From: Saccoglossus kowalevskii
Taxonomy: Eukaryota; Hemichordata; Enteropneusta; Harrimaniidae
Reading direction: 5' to 3'
Length of the DNA: 48,791 nucleotides
Assembly: GCF_000003605.2 (NCBI RefSeq)
Contig: NW_003154743.1
Coordinates: 224,053 to 272,843, forward strand
This document shows, in pieces, positions 12,301-27,300 of the stretch (position 1 is the first letter of the stretch; the number at the start of each line of letters is the position of its first letter). The notes below the pieces were generated by a model that was given only the letters and a program-made list of their open reading frames with translations, was not told the origin of the DNA and searched no databases. The position numbers and the translations under genes were made by a program.

Positions 12301-15300
12301 ACTGACCGGTATTTGTTCTTGCCATGTTGGATATTGGGATTCTCAGTGCAATTCAGTGTGTGTGGGTGGGGCTGGTAATCCATGCAACAACCATGGAGTG
12401 TGTCAACCAGATTCTGGTCAATGTGAATGTGAAGACAATTGGAAAGGAAACCTGCAGTGTACAGCATGTACTGATAACTGGAGAGGATCAGATTGTTCTT
12501 TAGCTGTCACACCTATAACACCTACAGACACTATTAAACATTGCTACACCTCCAAAGGTGGATTCTACACACTCTTTGATGGAGGGAGTATAACTTTCAA
12601 AAACAAAGGAGAATATCTATTTTATAAAGGAGCATCTGATGGAGTCCAGATTAATCTACTGCAAACAGCTTGCGACAACCAAGAAGTGTGTACAGTATCT
12701 GTTGGGATATCATTTGAGAGCACAGTGCTAATTCTAGATGCATCAGAAGAGGACGATTATGAACCCACTGTCTGGTTTGGTGATCAGAGAATATACCCTG
12801 GGAAAGAGACAACATTAACACCTGACTTCAGATTAATTAGAAGATCTTTACAGATTTATGAAGTTCTTGGACCAAGTGGTTTTCTTCTGAAGTTATTTCT
12901 TGGTGGGATTTATTTCAATGTTGACTTTGATATCAGAACATCGGGTTGCAGAGATGTATACGATGGAATCTGTGGTCCTTGTACAATAAAAAATGATGTC
13001 TGTCCACCTGATGATATCAAGTGTCGGATGAAATATACTGGATTGGTGGAGTTTTCTACTCATTATGACATCAATCTGAAGCTTGTACATGAACTGTTCT
13101 CAGATTGGAAGATCACAGTTGTTGATTCATTATTTCCATCAAATCTCAGAAATATCGGAGGAGGATACAGCCTTGGTTTCAGTGATAGTGGACTTGTGTC
13201 TTGGCCGTTCCATGATTATGTTCTGATAGATAAACACCTAACACTGCAATTGTACACCAAAATATATGTAGCAGAAGGCACATTAATATCATATACTCAC
13301 CAGTCAACTTTTTCAGTGTCTATCTTGGCTCAGAAATACTGTCTCCACTTTGGCAGTGTTGTTATTGACACTAGTATAATTGTGAAATTAAATATCTGGG
13401 TTCAAATTTCACTGGTCTATAATGTAGCGTCAGGTATGATGGAGTTCTCTGTTGTGGATGAAGATGGATGGTGTTTCCATGGATACTACTATATTGGATT
13501 ACATGTGTTTGTACCAGGGGGTGCATTTGGTCTGGGAATATGGCAACTACCGCCAGATGGTATGGGAAACCCTCCAATGGGGCAGTTCAGTGGTGAAATT
13601 GATAGAGTTGTTATTTGGGACAAACGCTTTCCATTGATTGATATTATAAGGTCTTCACATGTACATGTGACAAGATATGAGCGCAATATTATCTCACTAT
13701 GGAACTTGAATACTGGAGCTGGATTAATTGCTTATGATCCAGTGTCATTGCTCGATTTCAATTTTCCAACAGTCGTAAATCTACAACCAAACTGGCATTT
13801 GTCTACAGCTCCCATACAAACAGTTATTGATGTGCTTTTTAGATTGGTGGTTCGATTCACTGACCCAGTTCTTGAGTTGGAAGCCCATGATGTATGTACG
13901 AGATTGATGTTTAGTGGTACTATGCAAACTCATTGCGGAACCTTGACAGTAATATCAACATACTACTTCCATGTCTGCCTCACTAACATCGCTATGTCAG
14001 GGAATCTCAATCAAAGTATGGATGCAGTACTATCATTTTCATCACAGTGTGAACAACTACAAAATCTTCCGTCACCACCGGCACAAAGTCTCTGCAATGA
14101 CTTTCCAGGAAGACACTTTCCAATCTATGTAGGGGAGCACTGCCAACAGAGATGCTACTTTGGTGTTTATAAAGATACTAAGTGTGTATGCCATACTGGA
14201 TACTGGGGATCTGAATGTAACCATGTATGCCCAGGAGGAGGTCCTCATAATCCATGTAATGGGCATGGCAGCTGCGATGACATCACCGGTGATTGCATAT
14301 GTGACAAGCAATGGCAGGGAGGAACATATTGTAGTTTATGTACAGTTGGCTGGAGTGGTAGAGATTGCTCTATTCTGCTGCCAAGTTTACCTGATATCCA
14401 TCCGGTAGTATGTTCAGCTCGGTCTGGTGCTTTTATTAACTTTGATGGTATGGCATTCAACTTCAGAAGTGCAAATGTGATACAGCTACTCAAAGCAGAA
14501 AATATTGAGTTACAGGTAATGATATTGTTTACATTTCTTGTTGGTGTGGTTGTATTTTTTCTACAAAGGCGAGGGATTTTAAATATAAAAAAAATATTAA
14601 AAAAATATGATAACCAAGTAATTGGCACCAGTATCTGCATCAATATAATCATCAAAAAATATCTTTCATTTTATTTCATTTTTACACATGTTTTACCATA
14701 CTTCCCCGAGCATAAGCCCCTCCCCGAGTATAAGCCCACCCTCTGTTTTTAAACATTTAACATGTTGAGGGCATTCCTGAGTATAGGCCCAGGGTGTTTT
14801 TACCGGGCGTCAATGACATTTATTACAAATATGCATGTAAAAAATGTATTTCATTGAATAATAATCTGGATTGGTACGGTAGTTTGGTTCCTGCTTTTAC
14901 GAGAAAACTCGCATTAATTTCACAGTGCATGGCCGGCGAACGTATGGAACATGGTTCGGACCTTTTCTATTCTGTTATTTACTCAGGATGAACCCTGATG
15001 TTGCAATACTGTTTAAATACTTCCTCCACCCTCAGTTTACCTTTCGAACATTGAGAATCAACAGCTTTTTTGTCGAAATCAGATCGCATTTTAACATTGC
15101 GGTAATTCACTTCCGCATTGCGTTGAAAAAATAGCTTCGTCAATTATCGGAAAACTTCGTCTGTACGACACAGCATTTTGAAACGAAAGACGTGACCTGT
15201 TAGGTCAAAGGAATGATCAATCATGATGAAAAACACCATGGCGGAAATTGAATTGAAATTGAATTGAATTGAATTGTATTCCACAAAGAAAATATTAAGT

Positions 15301-18300
15301 TTTGCCTTCTACTGTTTATCCACAGACCCTACCATTTTAAAAAGTGTTGTGGAAATCAAAAAGATGTAATATTTCTCCGAGACCGGCGCTGTGAATGAAA
15401 AATGTAATGTGGATAATTTTTCGCGGTTGGGAAAATGGTTACAATTTTAAACCCCCCAAAAAATTATTAAGTATGGTAATAATATAGAACATTATTGTGT
15501 TTTTCAGATCAACCAGATTAGTTGTTACGATGATTCACTCTGCATTGATGCAATTGGTATCATGATGTTTGATGACATTGTGACTATTCATCATAAGGGT
15601 AACTACAAGACCAAGTCTTACCAAAACTATGAGTCAGTCAACTTCCATGGTGGTAGGCATATTAATAGAGAAGATCAGTGTCGTCTCCATGTAGCTATGT
15701 ATTCATCAAAGTATTACGAGTTCAATGTGCCAGAGATTGGTCTCACTGTGAACATAATGGCACTGAAGGAACATTTCTTGATTGACATGGAAGTTTCACC
15801 TGAGTTCTGTTGTAGCTCTGCTTTCTTTGGCATCTGTGGTCCCTGCTCCTACTGCAGTGGCGTGATTTCCCCCAATCAATGTGGGACTAACCGTAAACGT
15901 CGATCCACATACACGCTGAATAATAATGTGACTACACCGATTGTGATCAACGAAACTGACTCTGAAGAAATCATTGATGAAAAATGTCTCATGGCTATTG
16001 TGAGTCCGGGGATGTTCCGTGAAGATATGGAATCTGGTTTCAATCCAAATTTTGAAACTGGAGCTGGACATTGCATCTTCCTCAATCATACGTATGTTGG
16101 TGTTGATGAAGTACATCTGTTTAGTGGTGGTTATACCACAATAGAATTGCTCATAAGGACATGTGACTCAACAGTTTGTGGTGGGACAATTTTTTCCTAT
16201 AGCAGCGGCAGTACTTTCTTCATAACCCAAGAATTTGGATCATTAACTGTGCATTACAGTGACTTGAATTACACAACTGATATCATCTTTCAAGTAGATG
16301 TGTGGAACCAACTATCATTGGTTTGGGATCATGACAGTTATGTTTTGAATATGTATATATTTAATGATGTAGGAGTTGTAAAACGGCAGATGATAACTTT
16401 TGATGTTGATGTCCTGTTGCCCGGTGGATCGCTGTATATAGGTCAGTGGCAAGCAGCTGCAGATGGCAAAGGATTTCAACCGCTGGGTATATTCAAGGGT
16501 TACATCGATGAATTTAAAATTTGGAGCAGGTATGTTAAACAAAAACCATTATTAATTATATTTTACGATTTTACAGTCAATTTAGCTTTTTAGTGACCAA
16601 AATGCAATTTTTGGTGATTATTTTTTGTATGAAAGTATTAAAATGTGGTAAAAAATATACAGTAGGATGTCTAGGCTATACAGCAACTATATAGCAAGAA
16701 ATTTATTTTTGTTTGTTGCATTTTATTATATAATATGTATGTTGTGGGATGTGACAGGGGCTAAATTCTGCAATGTTTATTTTTATATGACAGAATTAAA
16801 ATGCAATAAAAAATAACTCATGAGTCAATACAGTAGGATGTCCAGGCTATACAGCCACTATATAGCGAGAAATGTTTTGTTTTTTTGTATGACTGACATG
16901 GCATTACTTTTTATTTATTTATTAGTACTATGTAGGTTTTTTACCACAGTATTGTATGGATTAAACAATCCAGTCAAACAGTGCAGTGCTTTGCCACTCA
17001 ATTTACATGCAATATTCAGTATTCAAAGAAACATTGCACATACTGCCTGTATATACCTACACCAATGATTTGATATTTATTTGTTTTACTCCTTGCAATT
17101 CACTTACAGATATTTTGACAACTTTGAAATCCAAGAGAATTGGAATGTTAATATACAACCTGGTGCTCCCTATCTAACAGCTATATGGAAATTCAATGAA
17201 GGAAATAGTAAGTGAAAACAGCCTAATGAATTGCTTCAGGGCAATGTCAGTGTTGGAAATCACTGCCTATCTGTGCGCCCAAGACAGGAAATTTTCAGTC
17301 AAGTTGGTAAAATAATTAACTCACATGCATGGTAATAAATACAAATATTTTCATGGTCTGCTTAATTTAAAATTTTTAACATGCAATTTGACTAAATATT
17401 ATTAATGGATGATGTTAACGCTGTTCTGCGTTTTGATGACTATTACAAAAGTTTTTAAACAGAATGCAATAATTTGAATTAGGAGATTTTAATAATAAAT
17501 CAAACATAGAAGTGATTATGAAAGAAACACTAGTTGTCATTATCTACTATTGCAAAATAAAATGAATTTGTGTATTTCTTTGGACAGAAGTATGTGACAA
17601 TAATTGCTAATGCAGGTAACTTTCTTGCAGGGTTAATGACATTTGAAAGTTACCTGCGCTGGTGACTGGCACACAGTTTTAAGTAATTTCACTGGGAATG
17701 TTAATTTGATTTACATCATGTTACAGTGACATCTGTCCAAACCAACCCCCAATGTTTAGGTTTTTTATATGAATCTGGCAATGGTGAAAAACAAAAATAT
17801 GTTTACCATCTGTACAAATTTACATATTTCCAAGAAAATATGTCTAAATTGTTACATTTATTTTTTTCCAGATGATATATTATATGACTCGGTGTCTAAT
17901 ATTCCGATGTATTTGCGACCATCACCAGCCAATCGTTCACCTGCCAAAAAAGTGTATTCTGATGCACCTGTACCACTTCCAACTAGAATCATTGTACAAG
18001 ACCCAGTAGATAATAAAGACCACTGGGGAGTGGACTACTGCCATAAACTATTTTTCACTGGACCAGTCTATGAGTAAGTGTTTTAACACAATCCATACAC
18101 AAGACACAGTGACACAGAGTTAGAAATCTACTATCCCAGAAAGTTTCTATGGTGATGTTGTTTACAAAATATAAAGGACAAATCAAATAAGTGCTGATAC
18201 AGCTTTATACAGAGCTGCACATTCTATTTTTTTTCTGTGCTAGTTGTATTATAATGGTTATCATACATGGAACAGGTGGTCCCCTTGATTCTGAAGTAAA

Positions 18301-21300
18301 ATATGAGCCCATATTCAAGGAACATGTCAATTACGGAAAGTATTTTTACTATACAGTCTAAACTATTTACATGTATTTGTTATCACTATGCATGTTAAAA
18401 TCTTGAGCATGGTGTACAATAAATATTGTACATAGTGTACATAATTACAAAAAGAAAATGCACATTTTATTTGTCAAATTAATGGTCATTAAACAATAAT
18501 ATTGAGCAAAAAAAGTGGGCAATATAACATGATAGAAATATGTAAACTTTAAATTTTACTTATAATATTCAATACATATCAGCGAAACTACATATTAGCG
18601 AAAAATATAAACATCAAGCTAAATATAAAACCTAAAATAATAGGTTATATTACAAAAAGTGTTTTTTATTCTTGCATAATGTAAATATTGTTGGTTTATT
18701 TTTTCTAGGGACTGTAAATCATTGGGTGACAGTGTAATACATCAGTACAATGACAAATGTGTGAGTGGCGTTATTGCAACCAACAGTACTGAAGCTGCCT
18801 TAGAAGTTGTGTTGGATTTCTCTGGATATTGTCAGATTATTCTCCAGTTGCCAAGTTCACCTGCGAAAACACTGTGTAATTCCTTTGAAGATGTGGATTT
18901 CCCAATATGGATTGGAGAGGAATGTGATATACAATGTTTGTTTGGTACACAAGACACCATGCAATCAGGACTATGCATATGTGAACCAGGGTTTTGGGGA
19001 GATTCGTGTGATAATGTATGTCCTGGTGGAGTGGACAATCCATGTAATAATGTTGGTGCATGTGATTCAGCAACTGGAATATGTGCTTGTCCTGCGAACT
19101 GGCAAGGAAATGAAAACTGTACTGAATGTTCACCTGGTTGGTTAGGAAATGACTGTTCAATGATAAATATATACTACTCTGTAATTGATGTGAGGATGCG
19201 TTACAGGATCTCCACTATTCTTAGTTCGTCACAGCTAACAACCATGAGTGGCATCACGTTCCTACACTATTCTATTGGTGAATACTACCTACTGCGAGTG
19301 TTAAACTACAGACTAATAGTACAAGCTAAGTTTATTAGATGTTATGGAACCTATTCATGCATTAGACATTTGGGCATTCGATTTGGAGACTATTCCGTGG
19401 GATTCACCCGCATCACATTCAGTGGACCATCCACCATTGGAAGCTATCCCAGGACATGTGTAAATGGCTTGGAAATGGTCATTGATAACCGTTTGGAATT
19501 TGGATTGTCGGGATATGTTATTGAAAGACTCTCATATGATGAATTACTTTTTGCTGGACCAAGTAATTTCAAAATAATTATCCGAATTGTCGGACATTAT
19601 TTGGCTATTGACACACGTATGCCAAGTGAAATATGTGACTCATCTGTTGGAGTTCTTGTAGGAGAATGTTGTTCAAATGTTACAGTCGCTACAGGGCTTT
19701 CTTCAATGCAAGCAGATAATGTACCATTAGATCTGTGTCTCCATGACTACCAGGAGCAGCATCCTTCACCTTTAGATACAAATCCCTATGAGTTTCCAGA
19801 AAACAATAACAGTTCCTGTGGCATAGACAATCCAACATCACAAGAAGATGTTTCCTTGTACATGAACCACTGGGCGGTGGATGTATGTGATTCAGTAATT
19901 GACTATCCAGTCCAGGAAGCATTCCTACAAACCACTGCAGGATACTGCTTGAAGTTTGAACACACATCAATTAGCCCTCAGTCGTCATTATTTCACCTGA
20001 CTCTCACACTTGATATGACAATTGAAATGTATGTGAAATGCAGTGACCCTTTTAGACGATGTGGAGCTGTATTTTCCTACACCAATGTGAAATCATTCAC
20101 TCTTGTCATCAACGATATCATCTATGTTGTCTATGATAATGTAGAATACCGCACAAGTTTGATTATTGAGAATAATAAATGGAACAAAATAGTCCTGGTG
20201 TATGATAGAAAAGGAAAGCTGAACATTTACAGTTTTACTGCCATGGGTGTGATCAAGCGAATGGAAATAGCTATTAACATTGATACATTTGGAGTGATGG
20301 GTTCTTTTGCTATTGGTCAATGGCAAGTTCAGCCTGATGGAACATCCCAAGTTCGAATACCCAACTTCCATGGTGATATTGATGAATTTAGAGTGTGGAA
20401 TAGAACCTTTGACAGTGTAGGAGTTGAGGAGATGTGGTATGTGTACCTACCTGCAACAACACCAAACTTGTACCATTTCTGGCCATTTGATGTAGGTGAA
20501 GGTGATTTAGTAAACAATGTGGTCAGTGACGATGATCTGTTATTACCAGCAAAGCCTTGGAACAGGCCAACATGGCTGCCTTCTGATCTCAATCTACCTG
20601 ATTTGGACACACCTGACACTATAGATGTTGAATTTAATGATACAGATATGGAAGCTATAGCCACCTTGCACTGCAACAACCTTATTAAATCGCCGCCTTT
20701 GTCTGACAGATGTGCTGGTCTTGGTGAATCTGTCAGTGCCTCATACTTCATGGCGTGTCTGAGAGTTGTAGCATCAACAGGGAACATCACATTAACATAT
20801 GAAGTGGCCTTTACATTTTCTGATGTTTGCCAAGTGACTCTAAATCTGACGTATTGGCCGGCTAAACCCATCTGCAATGAGGCTGCTAATGTACGTAGAG
20901 GAACAGATTGCAAAAATGAATGCATCTTTGGATACAAAGATGATTTGGATGATTGTATTTGTTACTCTGGATTTTATGACAGCAACTGTTCATCTGTGTG
21001 CCCAGGAAGTTCTGTCCAACCTTGTAACAATCACGGAGAGTGTATGGGGAACTATTGTACATGTGAAATCAACTGGAGAACAGGCCAGGACTGTGAAAAC
21101 TGTGGGTTGGATTGGGTGGGAAAGGAGTGTACTCTAGCTCTATACAGGCTGCCTTATTTTGTATACATCCAACGTACATACTTTGTGGCAACCATATCAA
21201 CTTATACAAGGTACACAAACTTTGATGGAATTAGTTTCTACTTGGGAGCTGTTGGTGAATTTTACATTATTAGACTTGCAAGTGTGCATGTCCATATCCG

Positions 21301-24300
21301 TCAAGTAACTTGCTACTATACATCAACATGTCTGAATACCATTGCTCTGACAATATCTGGAACAACTCGTCTTGTTATCCATGCCCCTGTAACACTGCAT
21401 GACAGACCTGGAATTTGGATTGATGAGAAGAGAATGTTACTGTCTTATATCAGATTAGATATCAAGAACACTGGCTGGTTCATACTCACTTTAACTGATT
21501 ATGAATGGGAAATACACAGTTCAGGAGCTGAGAGTATTGTAATACATCTACGTTTCATTGGTAAATACATGCAAATTAGTATTGAAGCACCAAAAACTAC
21601 ATGTATGACTTCCATCGGCCTACTTGGAAATTGTAATAATGACCTGAATGATGACATATTCCCAATGAATGATATCATGGCAATTAATTCAACATCCCAG
21701 AATGACATCAACATTGATTTAGCTGATTGGTGGAGAGTTCCTGCAAATGAGAGTCCATATCAAGGAATCACTGATCTCTATTATGAGATCCATGGTGATC
21801 ATTATGGGGGTGTTTATGCACTGTACTTTGATAGTACAAGTGGTATGACAAAACCTTTAAGGTATACTTTCGATGATAATCTTCTCAACACAGATATCAC
21901 GATTGAATTCCTGGTGAAACCTGTAGCATTAGGTGGTACGATAATTTCATTTGGGTTGGACTATACATTTGCAGTTATCAATGACGTCACCATCAAGATA
22001 CACCACAGTGGTATTGTATATGACACAAAGATACCTATTACCTTAGGAGAATGGAACCAAATCATAATAATAGTATATGCCAACAAGCAGTCGCTGGAGT
22101 TTTCTCACAAAGTTGACGTCAATATCTCTCGGTGCAGTTTTGAAATTGAAACAAGTGAACTACTCCAACCAGGAGGTGTATTAGCAATTGGTCATTGGCA
22201 GACTGCTCCTTTGACAGGACTTAAATATATAGATGCTAATTTTATTGGTGAAATAGATGAGTTGAGAATCTGGAATCGCTCTATTACACCTGCTTTCCTT
22301 GACCAAATAAGTGGGTTGAATGTTCATACTGGCCACTACCACCAAGACTTGGTAGGAATGTACGAGTTTAATTCTGGAGAAGGTACTGTTGTACCTGATA
22401 CACTGGATGACAATGATATTTTCTTACCACCTGGGTTGTGGAAACGACCAACCTGGCTGCCCTCAACAGCACATATAGCGCTTGAAATTAGTGAACCCTT
22501 TAGAAATGACAATGTTAACACATCTTTGCTGGAGTCTGCTGAGACAATATGCAGCTATATAAATGGCAGTGGTGGTATTGCTACACACTGTGCTAATATT
22601 TCAAAATCTATGGTTGAGTTTTACTTCATGACTTGTTTGAGCATTGTGTCAACAACTAATCAGTTGAATACTACATTTGATGTCCTGTTAACATTCAGTG
22701 ATTTCTGTCAACTGAACAATCGCTTAGAATATTCGCCACTGTATACCATATGTCATACATTGCTGCAGTTTAGTCCGCCAATTTGGTTTATACAATTTTG
22801 CTCGACATGTACACATGGATTTCCAGCTAACAATTATAAATGTGATTGCACACATGGTTTCTGGGGTGAAGACTGTTCAGACGTGTGCCCAGGTGGTCAG
22901 TCAACACCATGTTATGAACATGGACAGTGTCAGGCATCTGGGGAATGTTCATGCTGGCTGAACTGGAATGGTGACCATGAATGTGGGAGTTGCAGTTCAG
23001 GTTGGAGTGGCAGAGAATGTAGTGTTATAATCGGCCAAATAGCATCAAGTATTCATCGATATGCTAGTGTTGCTCTCCATGGTAAAGTCACAACAATTGG
23101 CAGTGTTTCCTTCTATATTTCAACACCAGGGTGGTACAGACTGATTAGTAATGTTCATCACAGTCTCAGCATTGATGTAAGATACTCCTTGCGTGTGAAC
23201 AATAGAAACTATGCCAGCTCGTTTGATGTCCTGATCATTAACTATGGTGGACAGCAGCTGGTTATGAGGGCAGCATTGTATTCAAAAACAGATTTAGAAC
23301 CATTCTTGTGGAGGAATAAAAAACTAATTATTCTGGATCACGAAACTCAAATAAGTCCAGATTTTCTTATAACTAGAATTGGGATTCATCGTTTCCGTAT
23401 CACAATAATAACTCTTGATTTAACACTGTATGTGACTGCTAATTATCAGTATCTGGAACTCGTCTTCAGTATCCCGGAAAGTGTATGTGATGATCCAAAT
23501 TACCTTGGTTTGACAATAAATTGTGATGTATTAGACCAGTTGCAAAATTGTAGTGCACAACATATGAATGAAACCGATGACTGTTCTATCACTCAAAGTA
23601 TGATTGACTCCTACGCTCAACTATATAGAAGAGATGATGTCGTCTACACCGAGTTTGAAAGCTATTCCAACTTGGTACCATTAAAAGGAGCAGGATATAC
23701 ACTTTGTTTTACAGATAGCTTAGTGATCAGCAAGTCACCATTACTGCTTCCATTGGACAGATTCACATTAGAACTTTTAGTCAGAATTCAAGCTACTGAT
23801 GGGACTATTCTTTCCTTCTCATCCATCAAAGTGTTTGCACTATTTGTTCTTCGAAGTAAACTTCATGTCCAAGATGCAGGTGAAGTATTTTCTACTGATC
23901 TGACCATTGAAGTTGGGTACTGGAACCAAATCAGCATACAATGGCGAAAACAAATTGGATTACTAGAACTCTACATATTTGACAGATTTGGCAATGGTCG
24001 AGTTGAAGCAATCAGACTGAATCAATTGACTTTCTCGTATGAAGGGAACCTAACAATTGGCCAGTGGTATTCTCATAATGACGCCACAGAACCATTAGTG
24101 CCTATTGTTGCGTTCAATGGTGATATTGATGAAGTCAGAATATGGGATAGAGAACCAAATCCAAGTATCATCACTGACTCCTGGATGGCAAATATTGGTG
24201 ACAATTGGCCGGATTTAGTTCACTTGTGGAAAATGAATGAAGGGGATGGAGAGTCGATAATGGATATCATCAGTGGAAACGATTTGGTAATTCCTGAATG

Positions 24301-27300
24301 GAATGGACCAACATGGCGTGTGTCCGATGCGAATACAACAACATCAATTGATTCACCATTGGAATTGCCACTGTTTGTAGATTTACAGCTGAAGGTGTTG
24401 GCAGAACAGAAATGCAACGAATTGATACTGACTGGTCAGCTGTTTACCACATGTTTGCCCATTGGTATTGCTGTGTTAGAGTCCTACTACATTCAGTGCT
24501 TGTATGACATTTTACACTACAGACATATTGATGCAGCCATGTTGCAAGTGGTGGCATTATCCGATTTCTGCTACCATCAACTCGGTCTTGACACTGATCT
24601 AACAAATTGGCCCTCTAAGCAACTGTGTAATGAGTTTCCAAGTCGACATGACTTTCCATATTGGATTGGTGCAGGTTGTAATGTCAAATGTGTGTTCGGG
24701 GAAAGAGACCATAACAACCATGAATCATGTGTTTGTAGGCATGCATATTGGGGGGCTGCTTGTGACAGTCCATGTCCAGGGGGAATCATTAATCCATGTT
24801 ATGGACATGGTAACTGCAATGTCACCAATGGTCTTTGTAAATGTCCTTCCCATTGGCTGAATAATAACGATGAACCAGAATATTCATGCTCAGAATGTGA
24901 CCCTGGATGGGCAGGAACAGACTGTTTGGTGAGCTATATGACAACAACTGAATCATATGGTATTGCTATAATTTTTGGGGACATTCACTTCACCACCATG
25001 GATGGACCTAGCTTTCATATGCATACCCCTGGGATTTACCAGTTGTTACAAACTCCAGCAACAACAATTCAAGCTTTGTTACTTCAGTGTAGTGGAAAAG
25101 TTGCCTGCAATAAGATAGTTGAAGTAGCAGTTATGAATGACAATGTTGGTATAGCAGTTGTTGTGGACATTAAATTTACCAATGTGATCACATTGTACAA
25201 AATCAATGTTGGAGAATGGGTGGAAATTCAAGACAGTTTTTCTAACAGAGTATCGAGTGGCACATTCTCGGTGACAATTAGAGACAATGTTGTCAACATT
25301 ACTACATCTGATGATGTAAACATTGTGGTTGTTATGTACTCAAATGTATTGAACTGTGTGATCGAGTCTGAGAATATCGTTAATATTCAAAGTAAACATA
25401 CAATGATAGGATCATGGGACAACAATTGGCTCAATGACTTGAACTTAGGATTACAGAGGAATGGTACACTATCAACAGTAAATGATACCTACTTCCTGGA
25501 AAATGTATTGTCTCAGTCATACATGGATGTTACGTTTTCCAACTTGTCCCATGTGGATTTATCAGAACGCCAGCTACAAAGTATATGGGCATATGAGGGA
25601 GATGTAATCACAGGTTATATACTTCGCTTTCTACACAGCCGTGTTACTGTAAGTGACCTCACAATTCTGGGATTAGATGCATTTACTTTAGAGTTCTGGG
25701 TTCGACTACATGGTGATAACTATCAGTCCATCCAAACAATGATCAGCTTTGACACGCCGGGTAACGTCTTTGTAGTAAAATTATCTGGTGGTGACTTAAC
25801 AATTGTCATGGATGGTGCAGTAATTACAACTGACTTAACTCTAATTGTGGAGCAATGGTATCATGTTGTTGTTACTTGGAGGAGCTATGATGGTCGATTA
25901 GCCATTTACCTATACTCGAGAATGAGCAAGCTTACGCTAGTGTATGTTGTCAACAATATATTCCTAGCTAAACTCTTTAACATACAAGGGGAGTTGCATG
26001 TAGGGCAGTTAGTATATCAAGGGCGTGTTGAATCGGCTGAAGACTGTAATGGGGATATTGATATGATACGATTCTGGGGATACTGTAAAAACATTAATGA
26101 TCTTGATAATGAAAGAGAGAAATACAGTGAATACTACAAGCCTGGGTTGCTGATCCGCATGCCATTGGAAGAGGGTTATGGACTCAATACATCTGTTGAA
26201 GTATTTCCTATTGATGGATATTCTGTAGGTGATAAAATAAACCGTTCAAGTATAACACTTGGGAACTTAGAACCAAAAGATTCGCCACCAGAATGGATAT
26301 CCACAGACATACCAATCACAGCTGATGGGAGCAACTTTCCAATATTCTCATCCCCTGAACTTAAAGAAGAAGCTGAAACATTTTGTCACGAGATGTATTT
26401 TGAAGGTACTCTAAATGAGTACTGTAGTGAGATCATCAGTTCTTATATATTTTATTATGAATCATGTCTTCTTGATATTGCTGCCAGTAACCATGTGGCG
26501 CAAGGAAATGTTTCTGTACATATGTATGCATTACTTTGTCAGAGATTATTGCAGCTACCAGAGGAGAGCTTCTGTGGGTTTTATGAATTCTGTCAAGAGA
26601 TAATTGAAGATGAAGAATCATTCCCCGTCTGGATTATAATATTGATTGTTTGTTTGATTATTGTACTCCTGGTATCATGCTGCATGTGCTGTGTGATATG
26701 TGTATTGTGTAAGAAAAAGAAAAAGAGGCGTACTGGTGAATATGATTGTAGCCACGTTGCCTTAATGGAACCTCAGTCCACTCAAGAAATACGATTTGCA
26801 ATGGGCTCATGTGAAGATGTACAGCTCACAAATTTTCCACAAGCAGAATCAGCTAGAAACGATTTTAATTTAATTGAAGCATGGACGGTAGGAAGAGCTG
26901 ATAATGGTGTTTCAAATGCAAATACAGACCAAGATCGTAGTGATGAGAAGCCAGATATACCCGAGAATCCAAACATACCTAATGCCTTCTTTAATAGTGT
27001 TTACAATGAAACTTCCTCCGGTTTCCAGGGTGTCAGTGAAGGAATGAATGATTTTATGAATGAAGAAATACCAATGCAAACATTACGACCTGCCCCTGAT
27101 GTGGATGACTTTTCTGGAGATTCATTTGAAGAGGATAACCTTGACATGCATCTACCTATTGCTTACACAAGTAGTAGTAGTAGTAGTGGCACTGATGAAT
27201 CAACATACACTGAATCTACAAGCCGACCTAGTAGTGGAAGACTGCATAGTGGTCGTGTAACACCATTAACAAGTGTACAGAATGAAGAAAGTAGTACACC

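Larger units (their letters stand above)
14408..19160 (+). other. Module 5: the only module split by introns
   Basis: VWD5 begins at 14408 (VCSARSGAFINFDG) in exon 7 and continues in exon 8. LamG5 spans exons 8-10 (GYIDEFKIW; AIWKFNEGN). The C8-like part starts DYCHKLFFTG in exon 10 and continues in exon 11 (EDCKSLG, FSGYC). The EGF pair is in exon 11 (GFWGDSC, GWLGNDC). Four introns cut this module; the other eight have none. Confidence 0.8.

Noticed and set aside
7097-14752. Taking the long open frame from ATG 7097 to the stop at 14752 as one complete protein
   Set aside because: In-frame coding sequence with EGF and VWD strands extends upstream to the acceptor at 6721, and a CAG|GTAATG donor at 14515 joins smoothly to exon 8 in the middle of VWD5. 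The last 79 codons are low-complexity intron sequence.
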